Assembly (NCBI RefSeq): GCF_001475935.1
Contig: NZ_LDQA01000006.1
Coordinates: 1 to 51,049, forward strand
Origin: Aureimonas ureilytica
Lineage (GTDB): Bacteria > Pseudomonadota > Alphaproteobacteria > Rhizobiales > Rhizobiaceae
Reading direction: 5' to 3'
Length of the DNA stretch: 51,049 nt
Shown: positions 23,666 to 31,658 of the stretch, piece by piece
Layout: every line of letters starts with the position of its first letter
Position numbering within the stretch: position 1 is the first letter of the stretch
The notes under the pieces: model-generated
Told to the model about the DNA's origin: nothing
Database searches by the model: none
Seen by the model: the letters and a program-made list of their open reading frames with translations, nothing else
Translations under genes and position numbers: made by a program

Positions 23666-25719
23666 TGTCCATGGGCGGCGATATGCTCGAAGTATTCCTC
23701 AATGAAGCGCGTGATCTTCTGGAACAGCTCGAAGCAGCGCTGCTCGATCTGGAAAGCAGGCCCACCGACCGCGAGCTGATCAACACCACTTTCCGCGCCC
23801 TTCACACGCTGAAGGGTTCGGGTGGCATGTTCGGCCCGCCGGCCATGGCGGCGTTTGCGCATGAGCTGGAAAACGCCTTCGAGAAGGTGCGTCAGGACAA
23901 GGCTCCGGTCACTCCGCAGCTCGTCAGCCTCCTTCTCCAGTCGGCCGACCAGATCCGCAAGCTCTTGTTCGAAAGCGACGGCGACCATTCGGCCGAAAGC
24001 CGCCGGCTGGCCGACGCGCTGCTGGCGGAAGTCGCCGAAGCGCCGGGTGCGGGCGCTGTGTCCGCTGCCGCCCCCCAGGCCGCAGCCCCGGTGGCTGCCA
24101 GCGCCAAGGCGATGCAGCGCTTCCGCATCCGTCTTCAGTTCGAGCGCAACGCGCTGGCCTTCGGCACCAATCCGCTGGCGCTTCTCGATGAGCTGCGCGA
24201 TCTCGGCGAGCTGAAGGTGACGGGCGTTCTGTCCGGCGTGCCCGTGCTCGAAGAGCTGGTGCCGACCGACCTTTACATCAGCTGGGAGATGGAGCTGGTC
24301 ACCTCGCAGGGCCGCTCGGCGATCGACGACGTGTTCATCTTCGTGGATGGCCCGGACGCGGTTCGTGTCGACGAGCTGAGCGACGAAGCGCAGAGCGTCG
24401 AGCCGGTTGCCGCTCCGGCCGCCGCGCCCGTTGTCGCGGCTGCGCCGGCTCCGGTTGTCGCCGCGCCGCCGCCTGCCGCCGCCCCTGCGGCTCCCAAAGC
24501 CGCCGTCGCGCCCTCTGCCAAGCCCGCCAAGGCGGACGAAGCCAAGGCCGCTGTGGCGGAAGCCAATGTGCGTGTTTCGGCTTCGCGCCTCGACATGCTT
24601 CTCGATCAGGTCGGCGAACTCGTGATCGCCCAGGCCCGTCTGTCGGCCTTGGCGCGCAACCGCCACGACCCCGTTCTCACCACCGTTGCCGAAGAAATCG
24701 AACGCTTGTCCTCGGACCTGCGCGACTCGGCCATGGGCATGCGCATGGTGCCGATCGAAACCCTGTTCGGCCGCTATCGCCGCGTCGTGCGCGATATTTC
24801 GTCGGATCTGGGCAAGGATATCGACCTTCAGTTCTCCGGCGAGGAAACCGAGCTGGACAAGACTGTGCTCGACCGCCTCGGCGATCCCATGGTCCATATC
24901 ATCCGCAATAGCTGCGACCACGGCATCGAGTCGGCCGAGCGTCGTGAAGCGGCCGGCAAGACCAAGCGCGGCCTCCTGCGCCTGTCGGCTCGCCAGGCGG
25001 GCACCGAAGTCGTGATCACGATCGAGGATGACGGCGCCGGCCTCAACCGCACGCGCATCCTGGAAAAGGCTCATGCGGCCGGCATCGTGCCGGAAGGCGT
25101 GATCCCGCCCGATCGCGAGATCGACGAGCTGATCTTCCATCCCGGCCTCTCCACGGCCGCCGCCGTCTCCAACCTGTCGGGCCGGGGCGTGGGCATGGAC
25201 GTGGTGCGACGCACGATCAACGAGCTGCACGGCACGATCGAGATCGACTCGCGGCCGGGCGAGGGCACGCGCTTCATGCTGCGCCTGCCGCTGACGCTCG
25301 CCATCATCGACGGCCTCCAGGTCGCGATCGGCGATGCCCAGTGCATCCTGCCGCTGACCAGCGTCGAGGAATGCGTGGAACTCGCCGCCGTCGAATCGCG
25401 GGCCTCGGGTGGTCGCAACTTCGTCGACATTCGCGGAACGCTCGTTCCGCTTCTGTGGATGAACGAAGTGTTCGGCACGAGCGAGCGCGGCTCGATCGTG
25501 GTCGTCACCGAAAACGACTCCGGCAAGCTCGGCGTCGTCGTGGATCAGGTCGTGGGCCAGCACCAGACGGTTATCAAGCCGCTCTCGCCGCTCCATGCCA
25601 AGACGCCCGGCCTTGTCGGCGCGACGATCCTGGGTGACGGCGCCGTGGCGCTCATCCTCGATGTGAATCCCCTTGCCCGGTTCGTGGCCCAGCCCCGCGC
25701 CGACCGCATCGCCGCCTGA
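23665..25719 (+). CDS. cheA: CheA-type histidine kinase (cluster II)
   Basis: A 684-residue CheA. The HPt domain carries phospho-His47 in ALHTLKGSGGMFG. A P2-like segment follows at about 150-240, and a long Ala/Pro/Val linker at about 250-295. Then come the dimerisation helices (LDMLLDQVGELV), the ATP-binding domain (HIIRNSCDHGIE, EDDGAGLN, GRGVGMDVV) and a C-terminal CheW-like regulatory domain (RNFVDIRGTLVPLLWM). Kinase motifs are intact. It diverges from the cluster I CheA in linkers and P2, consistent with an insulated second pathway. Gene spacing shows a single operon with its neighbours. Confidence 0.96.
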   Translation: MSMGGDMLEVFLNEARDLLEQLEAALLDLESRPTDRELINTTFRALHTLKGSGGMFGPPAMAAFAHELENAFEKVRQDKAPVTPQLVSLLLQSADQIRKLLFESDGDHSAESRRLADALLAEVAEAPGAGAVSAAAPQAAAPVAASAKAMQRFRIRLQFERNALAFGTNPLALLDELRDLGELKVTGVLSGVPVLEELVPTDLYISWEMELVTSQGRSAIDDVFIFVDGPDAVRVDELSDEAQSVEPVAAPAAAPVVAAAPAPVVAAPPPAAAPAAPKAAVAPSAKPAKADEAKAAVAEANVRVSASRLDMLLDQVGELVIAQARLSALARNRHDPVLTTVAEEIERLSSDLRDSAMGMRMVPIETLFGRYRRVVRDISSDLGKDIDLQFSGEETELDKTVLDRLGDPMVHIIRNSCDHGIESAERREAAGKTKRGLLRLSARQAGTEVVITIEDDGAGLNRTRILEKAHAAGIVPEGVIPPDREIDELIFHPGLSTAAAVSNLSGRGVGMDVVRRTINELHGTIEIDSRPGEGTRFMLRLPLTLAIIDGLQVAIGDAQCILPLTSVEECVELAAVESRASGGRNFVDIRGTLVPLLWMNEVFGTSERGSIVVVTENDSGKLGVVVDQVVGQHQTVIKPLSPLHAKTPGLVGATILGDGAVALILDVNPLARFVAQPRADRIAA

Positions 25720-25731
25720 CGGAGCGCTCCC

Positions 25732-26196
25732 ATGTCGCAGATCACCGAATCCGCCGATCCGTCCCTGCAGGACTATCTGACCGTCGCCCTCGGCAACGAT
25801 CTCTTCGGGATCAAGGTCGCCCTGGTGCACGAGGTCCTCGATCCCCCCGCCATGACGCGCGTTCCAAACGCGCCGTCCTTCGCGCCGGGCCTCATCAACG
25901 TGCGCGGCAATGTCCTGCCGCTCATTGATCTTCGCAACCGCTTCGGCATGGAGCCCACCGAAGACACCGAGACGAGCCGCGTGATCGTCTCGGAGGTCTC
26001 CTCCTCGGGCGAGACCTTCCATGTCGGCATCAAGACCGACGCGGTGTTCGAGGTCATTCATGTGCGCACCGGCGAGGTGGAAGCCATGCCGGAATACGGC
26101 ACGCGCTGGCCGAGCCGCTATCTCGACGGCGTGGTGCGCCAGGATGACCGCTTCGTGGTGCTGCTCGATGTCGAGCGGCTTCTCGAAGACGCCTGA
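25732..26196 (+). CDS. cheW: CheW adaptor 1 (cluster II)
   Basis: A 154-residue CheW domain: LTVALGNDLFGIKVALVHEV, APGLINVRGNVLPLIDLRNR and GIKTDAVFEVI are the standard blocks. It follows cheA by 12 bases. A second, divergent CheW is encoded next, so the array may contain two adaptors with different partners, or one may link to the soluble 600-residue protein at the end of the operon. Confidence 0.93.
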   Translation: MSQITESADPSLQDYLTVALGNDLFGIKVALVHEVLDPPAMTRVPNAPSFAPGLINVRGNVLPLIDLRNRFGMEPTEDTETSRVIVSEVSSSGETFHVGIKTDAVFEVIHVRTGEVEAMPEYGTRWPSRYLDGVVRQDDRFVVLLDVERLLEDA

Positions 26197-26249
26197 ACCC
26201 GCCCCACCCCTTCCATCCAGCGCCGAGCCGAACTTACAGGGATGAGAGC

Positions 26250-26771
26250 ATGAACACGCCCTTCCAGTCCTCCCGTTTCGAAGACGAGGATGTCGACGGC
26301 AACAACGAGATGCTGACCTTCCAGCTCGGCTCGGCGGCCTTTGCCGTCAACGTGCGCCAGGTCCGCGAGGTTCTCGATCACAAGCCGATCCAGCGCATGG
26401 CCAATGCGCCGGCGAGCCTTCTGGGCATGATCGACGTGCGCGGCGTCGGCGTGCCGGTGGTCGATCTCAAGCGGCGGCTCGCCATGCCGCCGAGCGAGGA
26501 TCGCGAGGTCGGGCCCGAAACCCGCATCGTCGTTCTCGAGTTCGAGACCGACGAACATCTGCACACGCTGGCCGTCATCGCGGACGCCGTGCATGAAGTC
26601 GCCGATATGTCGGACCAGACGCTGGAAGCGCCGCCCCATGTCGGCGAAGCCTGGAGCAACGATTTCGTTCAAGGGCTCGGGCGTCGGGGCGACTCGTTCC
26701 TGACCCTTCTCAAGGTCGAAAAGCTCTTTGGCGCCTCCGATCGTGCTCTCCTCATGGCACAGGCGGCCTGA
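26250..26771 (+). CDS. cheW: CheW adaptor 2 (cluster II)
   Basis: A 173-residue CheW domain with FQLGSAAFAVNVRQVREVLD, LLGMIDVRGVGVPVVDLKRR and AVIADAVHEVADM. The N-terminal 25 residues are acidic and specific to it. It differs from the preceding CheW over most of its length, so it is not a recent tandem copy. ACAGGGATGAGAGC before the ATG provides a ribosome site. cheR starts four bases after its stop. Confidence 0.93.
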   Translation: MNTPFQSSRFEDEDVDGNNEMLTFQLGSAAFAVNVRQVREVLDHKPIQRMANAPASLLGMIDVRGVGVPVVDLKRRLAMPPSEDREVGPETRIVVLEFETDEHLHTLAVIADAVHEVADMSDQTLEAPPHVGEAWSNDFVQGLGRRGDSFLTLLKVEKLFGASDRALLMAQAA

Positions 26772-26775
26772 CCCC

Positions 26776-27672
26776 ATGCAAGGCGCTGCTCGTAATCAAA
26801 ACTTTCTCGATCCGGCGCCTGAAGCGATTCCCCAGTGGACTCGCGTCGAGCTGGGCGATCGTGCCTTCGAAGCCCTAGTCCGCCTCGTTCACGAGCATTG
26901 CGGCATCACGCTTTCGACCGTGAAGAAGACCATGCTGGAGACCCGGCTGCGCCGGCGCCTCCATGCCAATGGCCTCGACAATTTCGACGATTACGTCGCG
27001 CTTCTGCGCTCGCCCACCGAGCGCGCCAAGGAGTTGCAGAACTTCGTCGATACGGTGGTCACCAACGAGACCTCGTTCTTTCGCGAACGGGCGCATTTCG
27101 ACCATCTCGACGCCGCCGAACTGGACCGGCTCCTGGCCAATGCCGGTACGCGCCAGCTGCGCGCCTGGAGCGCGGCCTGCTCGTCGGGGCAGGAGGTCTA
27201 CACACTCGCCATGGTTCTGGACGCAGCGTCCGACGGGGCGACCAAGTGGGACTGGCAGATCCTGGCGACCGACATCTCGGTCAAGGTTCTGACCGCCGCG
27301 CGCGAGGCGATCTACCGCGCCGAGGACGTCGCCAGCGTGCCGCCGGCCCTGCGGGACCGCTATGTCCTGCGCGCCCGCGATCCGCAGAGCGAAGCCGTGC
27401 GCATGGCCCCGGAACTGCGCTCGCGCGTTCAGTTCGGCCAGCTCAACCTGATGCATAGCGAATACCACGTGAAGACGAAGATGGACCTCATCTTCCTTCG
27501 CAACGTGCTCATCTATTTCGAGCCGAAGACCCAGGAAGCGGTGGTGGCGAAGCTGTGCCGCCACTTGCGCCCCGGCGGCCTTCTGTTCCTGGGCCATTCC
27601 GACACGACCCGTTCGGGCAGCCTGCCGCTGCGGCTCATTCGCGGCAATATCTATCAGCGTCTGGAGGACTGA
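26776..27672 (+). CDS. cheR: CheR-type protein methyltransferase (cluster II)
   Basis: A 298-residue CheR. The N-terminal domain has [16 protein letters not shown] and [16 protein letters not shown]. The SAM-binding core has [28 protein letters not shown] and [10 protein letters not shown]. It is expected to methylate receptor glutamates. No membrane receptor lies in this operon, so its substrate is either receptors encoded elsewhere or the last gene product. No TPR or other fused domain is present. The ATG at 26776 is preferred over a TTG inside cheW. Confidence 0.95.
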   Translation: MQGAARNQNFLDPAPEAIPQWTRVELGDRAFEALVRLVHEHCGITLSTVKKTMLETRLRRRLHANGLDNFDDYVALLRSPTERAKELQNFVDTVVTNETSFFRERAHFDHLDAAELDRLLANAGTRQLRAWSAACSSGQEVYTLAMVLDAASDGATKWDWQILATDISVKVLTAAREAIYRAEDVASVPPALRDRYVLRARDPQSEAVRMAPELRSRVQFGQLNLMHSEYHVKTKMDLIFLRNVLIYFEPKTQEAVVAKLCRHLRPGGLLFLGHSDTTRSGSLPLRLIRGNIYQRLED

Positions 27673-27677
27673 TTGCC

Positions 27678-28790
27678 ATGAAGCCTATTCGCGTCCTCAT
27701 CGTCGATGACAGCGCCAGCGTCCGTCAGGTCCTCTCCGAGATCGTCGCGGCCGAGCCCGACATGGAGGTTCTGGGCACCGCCTCCAACCCCTATTTCGCC
27801 GCCGAGCGGATGCGCGACGAAGTGCCCGATGTCATCATCTGCGACATCGAAATGCCCCGCATGGACGGCATCACCTTTGTCCAGAAGCTGATGAGCCAGC
27901 GGCCGATCCCGGTCGTGATCTGCTCGTCGCTGGCCGAGGCGGGCTCCAAGATGGCGCTTCAGGCGCTGGAAGCGGGCGCGGTCGAGATCATCGCCAAGCC
28001 CAAGATGGGCACGCCGCAATTCCTTCTGGAATCGCGCACCCGCATCGCCGACGCCGTACGCGCCGCCTCGCACGCCACGGTTCGCTCGCGCCGCGCGCCG
28101 GCCAAGCCCCTCGTCCCGCAGGAGAAGCTGACGGCCGACGCCGTGCTGCCGCCCTCCAACGGCCGCCCGATCGACCGCACGACCGACAAGGTCGTGGTGA
28201 TCGGCGCATCCACCGGAGGAACCGAGGCGCTGCGCCGCATTCTGGAAGCGCTGCCGGCCGACGCGCCGGGCATCGCCATCGTTCAGCACATGCCGGCCGG
28301 CTTCACCTCCGCCTTCGCCAAGCGTCTCGACGGCCTGTGCCAGATCGAGGTGCGCGAAGCGGTGACGGGCGATCGTCTCATGCCCGGCCTCGCGCTGATC
28401 GCGCCTGGCAACCAGCATCTTCTGCTTCAGCGCTCGGGCGCGCAGTACCATGTCGAGGTGCGCGACGGCCCGCTCGTGACGCGCCATCGCCCGTCGGTGG
28501 ACGTGCTCTTCCGCTCCGCCGCGCGCTCGGCCGGCGCCAACGCACTCGGCATCATCATGACGGGCATGGGCGACGACGGCGCCAAGGGGCTTCTGGAACT
28601 GCGTCAGACCGGCGCGCACACGCTCGGCCAGGACGAAGCCACCTGCATCGTCTACGGCATGCCCAAGGAGGCCATGAAGGCCGGCGCGGTGGAGCACGAG
28701 CTTCCGCTCGATCGCATCCCCTCCGAGATCGTGCGCTTCGGCCATGATCAGATGTCCCGTCCGGCGGCTCGCGCCGCTCAAGGACGGTGA
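27678..28790 (+). CDS. cheB: CheB-type methylesterase (cluster II)
   Basis: A 370-residue CheB. The receiver has phospho-acceptor Asp56 (CDIEMPR), then a basic linker (about 130-168) and the esterase domain with Ser178 (GASTGG), His204 (QHMPAGF) and Asp300 (GMGDDG). It counteracts CheR. It starts five bases after the cheR stop and ends seven bases before the final gene of the cluster. Confidence 0.95.
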   Translation: MKPIRVLIVDDSASVRQVLSEIVAAEPDMEVLGTASNPYFAAERMRDEVPDVIICDIEMPRMDGITFVQKLMSQRPIPVVICSSLAEAGSKMALQALEAGAVEIIAKPKMGTPQFLLESRTRIADAVRAASHATVRSRRAPAKPLVPQEKLTADAVLPPSNGRPIDRTTDKVVVIGASTGGTEALRRILEALPADAPGIAIVQHMPAGFTSAFAKRLDGLCQIEVREAVTGDRLMPGLALIAPGNQHLLLQRSGAQYHVEVRDGPLVTRHRPSVDVLFRSAARSAGANALGIIMTGMGDDGAKGLLELRQTGAHTLGQDEATCIVYGMPKEAMKAGAVEHELPLDRIPSEIVRFGHDQMSRPAARAAQGR

Positions 28791-28797
28791 GCCGATC

Positions 28798-30600
28798 ATG
28801 GCTCGCACCGCCCCGTCCCCCGCCTCTCGCGATCTCGATGAAGCCATGTTGACCGAAACTCAAACCTCTTCGCTCCGCGAGCTTCTCGCCCTCGTTCACC
28901 AGTGGAACGTCTCGTCGGAAGCCGTGTATCTCGGCGCCGGCAACGATCTCCAGACGCTGCACCGGCGCATCGGCACCGTGCGCGACTCGATCCGTCAGGC
29001 CACCGAAGCCGTGTCCTCCAACGAGGGCGACAAGGTCGAGACGCTGCTCGGCGAGGCCGCGTCCTCGGCGGGCCAGCTCGAAACCCTGGCCGGCGAGCGC
29101 TCGCGCGTCCTGCGCGTTCTGGCCGAAGGCGTCACGCGCGCCTCGGAAGGGGCGTCCGCCGTCGCGCTCGTGTTCCGCCTTCTCGACTATGTCGTGCTCG
29201 TCGCGCGCACCCATGTCGAGGGCATGACGCAGGCGCGCGACGTGCTCGTGCCCTTCACCGAGCATGTCCATGAACTCGTCGGATCGGGCCAGACGGTCGC
29301 CCGCGCGCTCGACGCGCGCGTTCGCACCGTGCAGGGCCATATCGCCGAAAGCCGCGCCATCGACGCGCGCGTCGGCGGCCGGGCCATGCTGGGCGAGGCG
29401 AGCCTGGCCTTCCAGTTCCGCTCGCTGAACCGCCGCCTGTCGCAGGAGCGCGACTCGGCCGCCACCAGCCGCGAGGCGGCGCACCGCTCCTTCTCGGTCA
29501 TCCGAGACGCGGTCGGCGGTATCGTCATGGGCTTGCAGTTCCACGACATCGCGCGCCAGCGTCTGGAGCACACGATCACCAATCTGGAGCGCCTGTTCCT
29601 TCTGGCCGAAACCGGGCAGCTGACGCATGACAGCGCGCCAATGGAAGGCCGCTCGCGCACCACGGCGCTGCGTCGCATCGCGGAGCTGGAAATCGCCCAG
29701 CTGTCGAGCCTGACCGAGCTCTACGACACCAAGATGGGCGAGGTTCACGCCAATCTGGACGTTCTCGCCGGCGAAATCGTCGAGAGCGACCGCATCCTGT
29801 CCTCGCTCTTCTCCGAGGATGTCGGCAAGACGGGCAAGAGCGCGATCGCGGTTCTGGAAGCGGAAGCCACCAAGGTGCGCGAGCGCTTCGAGCGCGGCGA
29901 GGACGACCGGCGCCAGCTCGACGCTTCGCTGCACGAATGCGTCGAAGCCGCCGGCCCGCTGATCTCGATGACGGACGAGCTGGCCTCGCTGGAGCACACG
30001 CTGCGTCTGGCCGGCTTCAATGCCGCCGTGCGCGCCGCCCATGTGGACTCCGGCGACGAGACGATCGGCTATATCGCCCGCGAAATCCGCGAACAGGCGA
30101 CCGTCGCCAAGACGCAGGCCGATCTCGTGCGCGAAGGCATCGAGATGGCCGTTTCGGCGACGGGCGAGCTGGAAGGCACGATCCTGCCGCAGATCGCGGG
30201 TTTCGAGACCCAGATCGCGCAAGGCTTCGACACGGCGTCCGAAATCCTCGCGCGCATCGAGGCGGCCTGCCTCGATCGTCTGCGCGAGGCCGCGCTGAAC
30301 GCGCGCGGGCTGGACGAGCGCATCCGCGCGATCGCCAGCATGATGACGCCCCATGTGGAAGGCTGCGCCCTGATGCGCCGCACGATCGCTCAGCTTCAGG
30401 CGATGCTGGTCGATCTGCCGGACGATCCGATCACGCCGGAAGAGGCGCTGCGCCTCCACTCGCTGCTCGCTGGCCAGTATACGATGGCCGAAGAGCGCGC
30501 GATCTTCGAAGCGTCCTTCCGCGGCATCGGCCTGCCCGCCTCCGCCATCTCCGCGCCTGCGCCTGCCGCCAGCGACGACATCGACGATCTTCTTTTCTGA
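28798..30600 (+). CDS. Soluble MCP-like protein with embedded CheZ-like phosphatase motif
   Basis: A 600-residue, mostly helical protein without membrane segments, last in cluster II. Three elements stand out. (1) LQFHDIARQRLEH around Asp250-Gln254 resembles the catalytic helix of CheZ (DxxxQ within FQDLTGQ). (2) GFNAAVRAAH at 407-416 and IGYIAREIREQA at 423-434 have the spacing of the MCP signalling tip (LNAAVEAAR...FAVVAxEVRxLA). However, the Arg and Glu that contact CheA/CheW are His and Ser. (3) The C-terminus is DDIDDLLF, like the CheY-binding peptides of CheZ and FliM. I infer a cytosolic scaffold that may dephosphorylate the cluster II CheY. The start at 28798 follows GGTGAG; an earlier ATG overlaps cheB. 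Confidence 0.7.
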   Translation: MARTAPSPASRDLDEAMLTETQTSSLRELLALVHQWNVSSEAVYLGAGNDLQTLHRRIGTVRDSIRQATEAVSSNEGDKVETLLGEAASSAGQLETLAGERSRVLRVLAEGVTRASEGASAVALVFRLLDYVVLVARTHVEGMTQARDVLVPFTEHVHELVGSGQTVARALDARVRTVQGHIAESRAIDARVGGRAMLGEASLAFQFRSLNRRLSQERDSAATSREAAHRSFSVIRDAVGGIVMGLQFHDIARQRLEHTITNLERLFLLAETGQLTHDSAPMEGRSRTTALRRIAELEIAQLSSLTELYDTKMGEVHANLDVLAGEIVESDRILSSLFSEDVGKTGKSAIAVLEAEATKVRERFERGEDDRRQLDASLHECVEAAGPLISMTDELASLEHTLRLAGFNAAVRAAHVDSGDETIGYIAREIREQATVAKTQADLVREGIEMAVSATGELEGTILPQIAGFETQIAQGFDTASEILARIEAACLDRLREAALNARGLDERIRAIASMMTPHVEGCALMRRTIAQLQAMLVDLPDDPITPEEALRLHSLLAGQYTMAEERAIFEASFRGIGLPASAISAPAPAASDDIDDLLF

Positions 30601-30620
30601 TCGCCGCCAACTGATCGCAG

Positions 30621-30651
30621 CGGCCGGAGGGACGTCCCCTCCGGCCGTTTT
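30621..30651 (+). terminator. Rho-independent terminator of chemosensory cluster II
   Basis: An 11-bp perfect GC-rich stem (30621-30631 and 30637-30647), 5-base loop and TTTTCGTTT tail, 20 bases after the last gene. It marks the end of the cluster II operon. Confidence 0.9.
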
Positions 30652-30669
30652 CGTTTGAGCCGGAAATTG

Positions 30670-31551
30670 TCAGCCGAAGATCGCCTTTTCCCGCTGCACG
30701 GTTTCGGCGATGAAATCGGCGACGGCCCGGATGCGGGACATTTCGCGCGCCGTCTCGTGCGTCACCAGCCAATAGTCGCGCCGGATCGTGCGCTCGGGCA
30801 GGACGCGCTCCAGCCCCGGCCGCCCGGCCGCGATGAAGCCGTGCAGAATGCCGATGCCCGCGCCCGCCGCAACCGCCTCCGTCTGGCCGAGCGCGGAGGA
30901 AATCTCGAAGCGGCTCTGCCAGTCGGGCGCCATCTCGCCGGTATAGTGAAGCGAGGAGGAGTAGACGAGATCGTCCACATGGCCGACGAGCCGGTGGCGC
31001 TTCAGGTCTTCGACGCTCGAAGGCCGCCCGAACCGATCGAGATAGGAGGCCGCGCCATAAAGCCCGAGCGCGTAGGACACGAGCCGGCGCGCGACGAGCC
31101 GCCCCTGCGCCGGCCGCTCCACGGTGATGGCGATATCGGCCTCGCGCCGCGACAGCGAGAAGGCGCGGGGCACGGGCACGAGCTGGATCGTCAGGCCCGG
31201 ATGGCGCTCCGCGAGCGAGCCGAGGCGCGGCGCCAGAAAGGCCGTGCCGAAGCCATCCGGCGCGCCGATGCGCACGGTGCCGGAGAGATGCGCTTCCGCC
31301 CCTTCCAGCGCGGCGCGCGCGCCTTGCATCTCGGCCTCCATCCGCTCGGCCGCCGCCAGAAAGCCCGCGCCCTCGCGCGTGACCTCGCAGCCCGTCGGGC
31401 GGCGGTCGAAGAGCTTCACCCCGAGCGCGTCCTCCAGCGCATCCAGCCGCCGGCCGACCGTCGCATGGTTCAGCCCCAGCCGGCGGGAAGCGGCCAGGAT
31501 CTGCCCGGCCCGCGCCACGGCCAGAAAGACCCGCACGTCGTCCCAGTTCAT
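30670..31551 (-). CDS. LysR-family transcriptional regulator divergent from mmsA
   Basis: A 293-residue LysR protein. The winged helix-turn-helix lies at 1-60 (QILAASRRLGLNHATVGRRL, then ALGVKLFDRRPTG), followed by the periplasmic-binding-like effector domain. The start MNWDDVRVF at 31551 is typical; longer starts at 31569 or 31581 overlap the likely operator. It is transcribed away from mmsA with a 107-base gap, the usual arrangement for a regulator of the neighbouring gene, so control of methylmalonate-semialdehyde or valine/inositol catabolism is inferred. The effector is unknown. Confidence 0.9.
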   Translation of the reverse strand: MNWDDVRVFLAVARAGQILAASRRLGLNHATVGRRLDALEDALGVKLFDRRPTGCEVTREGAGFLAAAERMEAEMQGARAALEGAEAHLSGTVRIGAPDGFGTAFLAPRLGSLAERHPGLTIQLVPVPRAFSLSRREADIAITVERPAQGRLVARRLVSYALGLYGAASYLDRFGRPSSVEDLKRHRLVGHVDDLVYSSSLHYTGEMAPDWQSRFEISSALGQTEAVAAGAGIGILHGFIAAGRPGLERVLPERTIRRDYWLVTHETAREMSRIRAVADFIAETVQREKAIFG

Positions 31552-31575
31552 CGCCGCCCCGAGGTGCATTAATTG

Positions 31576-31592
31576 GCGCACAATGGATGCGC
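31576..31592. promoter_or_regulatory. Candidate LysR operator between the LysR gene and mmsA
   Basis: GCGCA (31576-31580) and TGCGC (31588-31592) form an interrupted dyad with 7-base spacer, in the divergent promoter region. The size fits a LysR-type binding site, but no binding evidence exists. Confidence 0.35.
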
Positions 31593-31658
31593 ATGGGTTT
31601 TGCTTGATTTCAAGTCCGACGTGCGGCCTTCTCTCGGCAGAACTCAGGGAGAGACGCC

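Noticed and set aside
23437-26061. Very long open frame on the minus strand opposite cheA of cluster II
   Set aside because: Composition is typical of a GC-rich antisense shadow, and the plus strand encodes an intact CheA and CheW.
28744-28797. Earlier ATG extending the 600-residue chemotaxis protein by 18 residues
   Set aside because: It overlaps the cheB end by 47 bases in a region lacking a ribosome site, while the ATG at 28798 has GGTGAG upstream.
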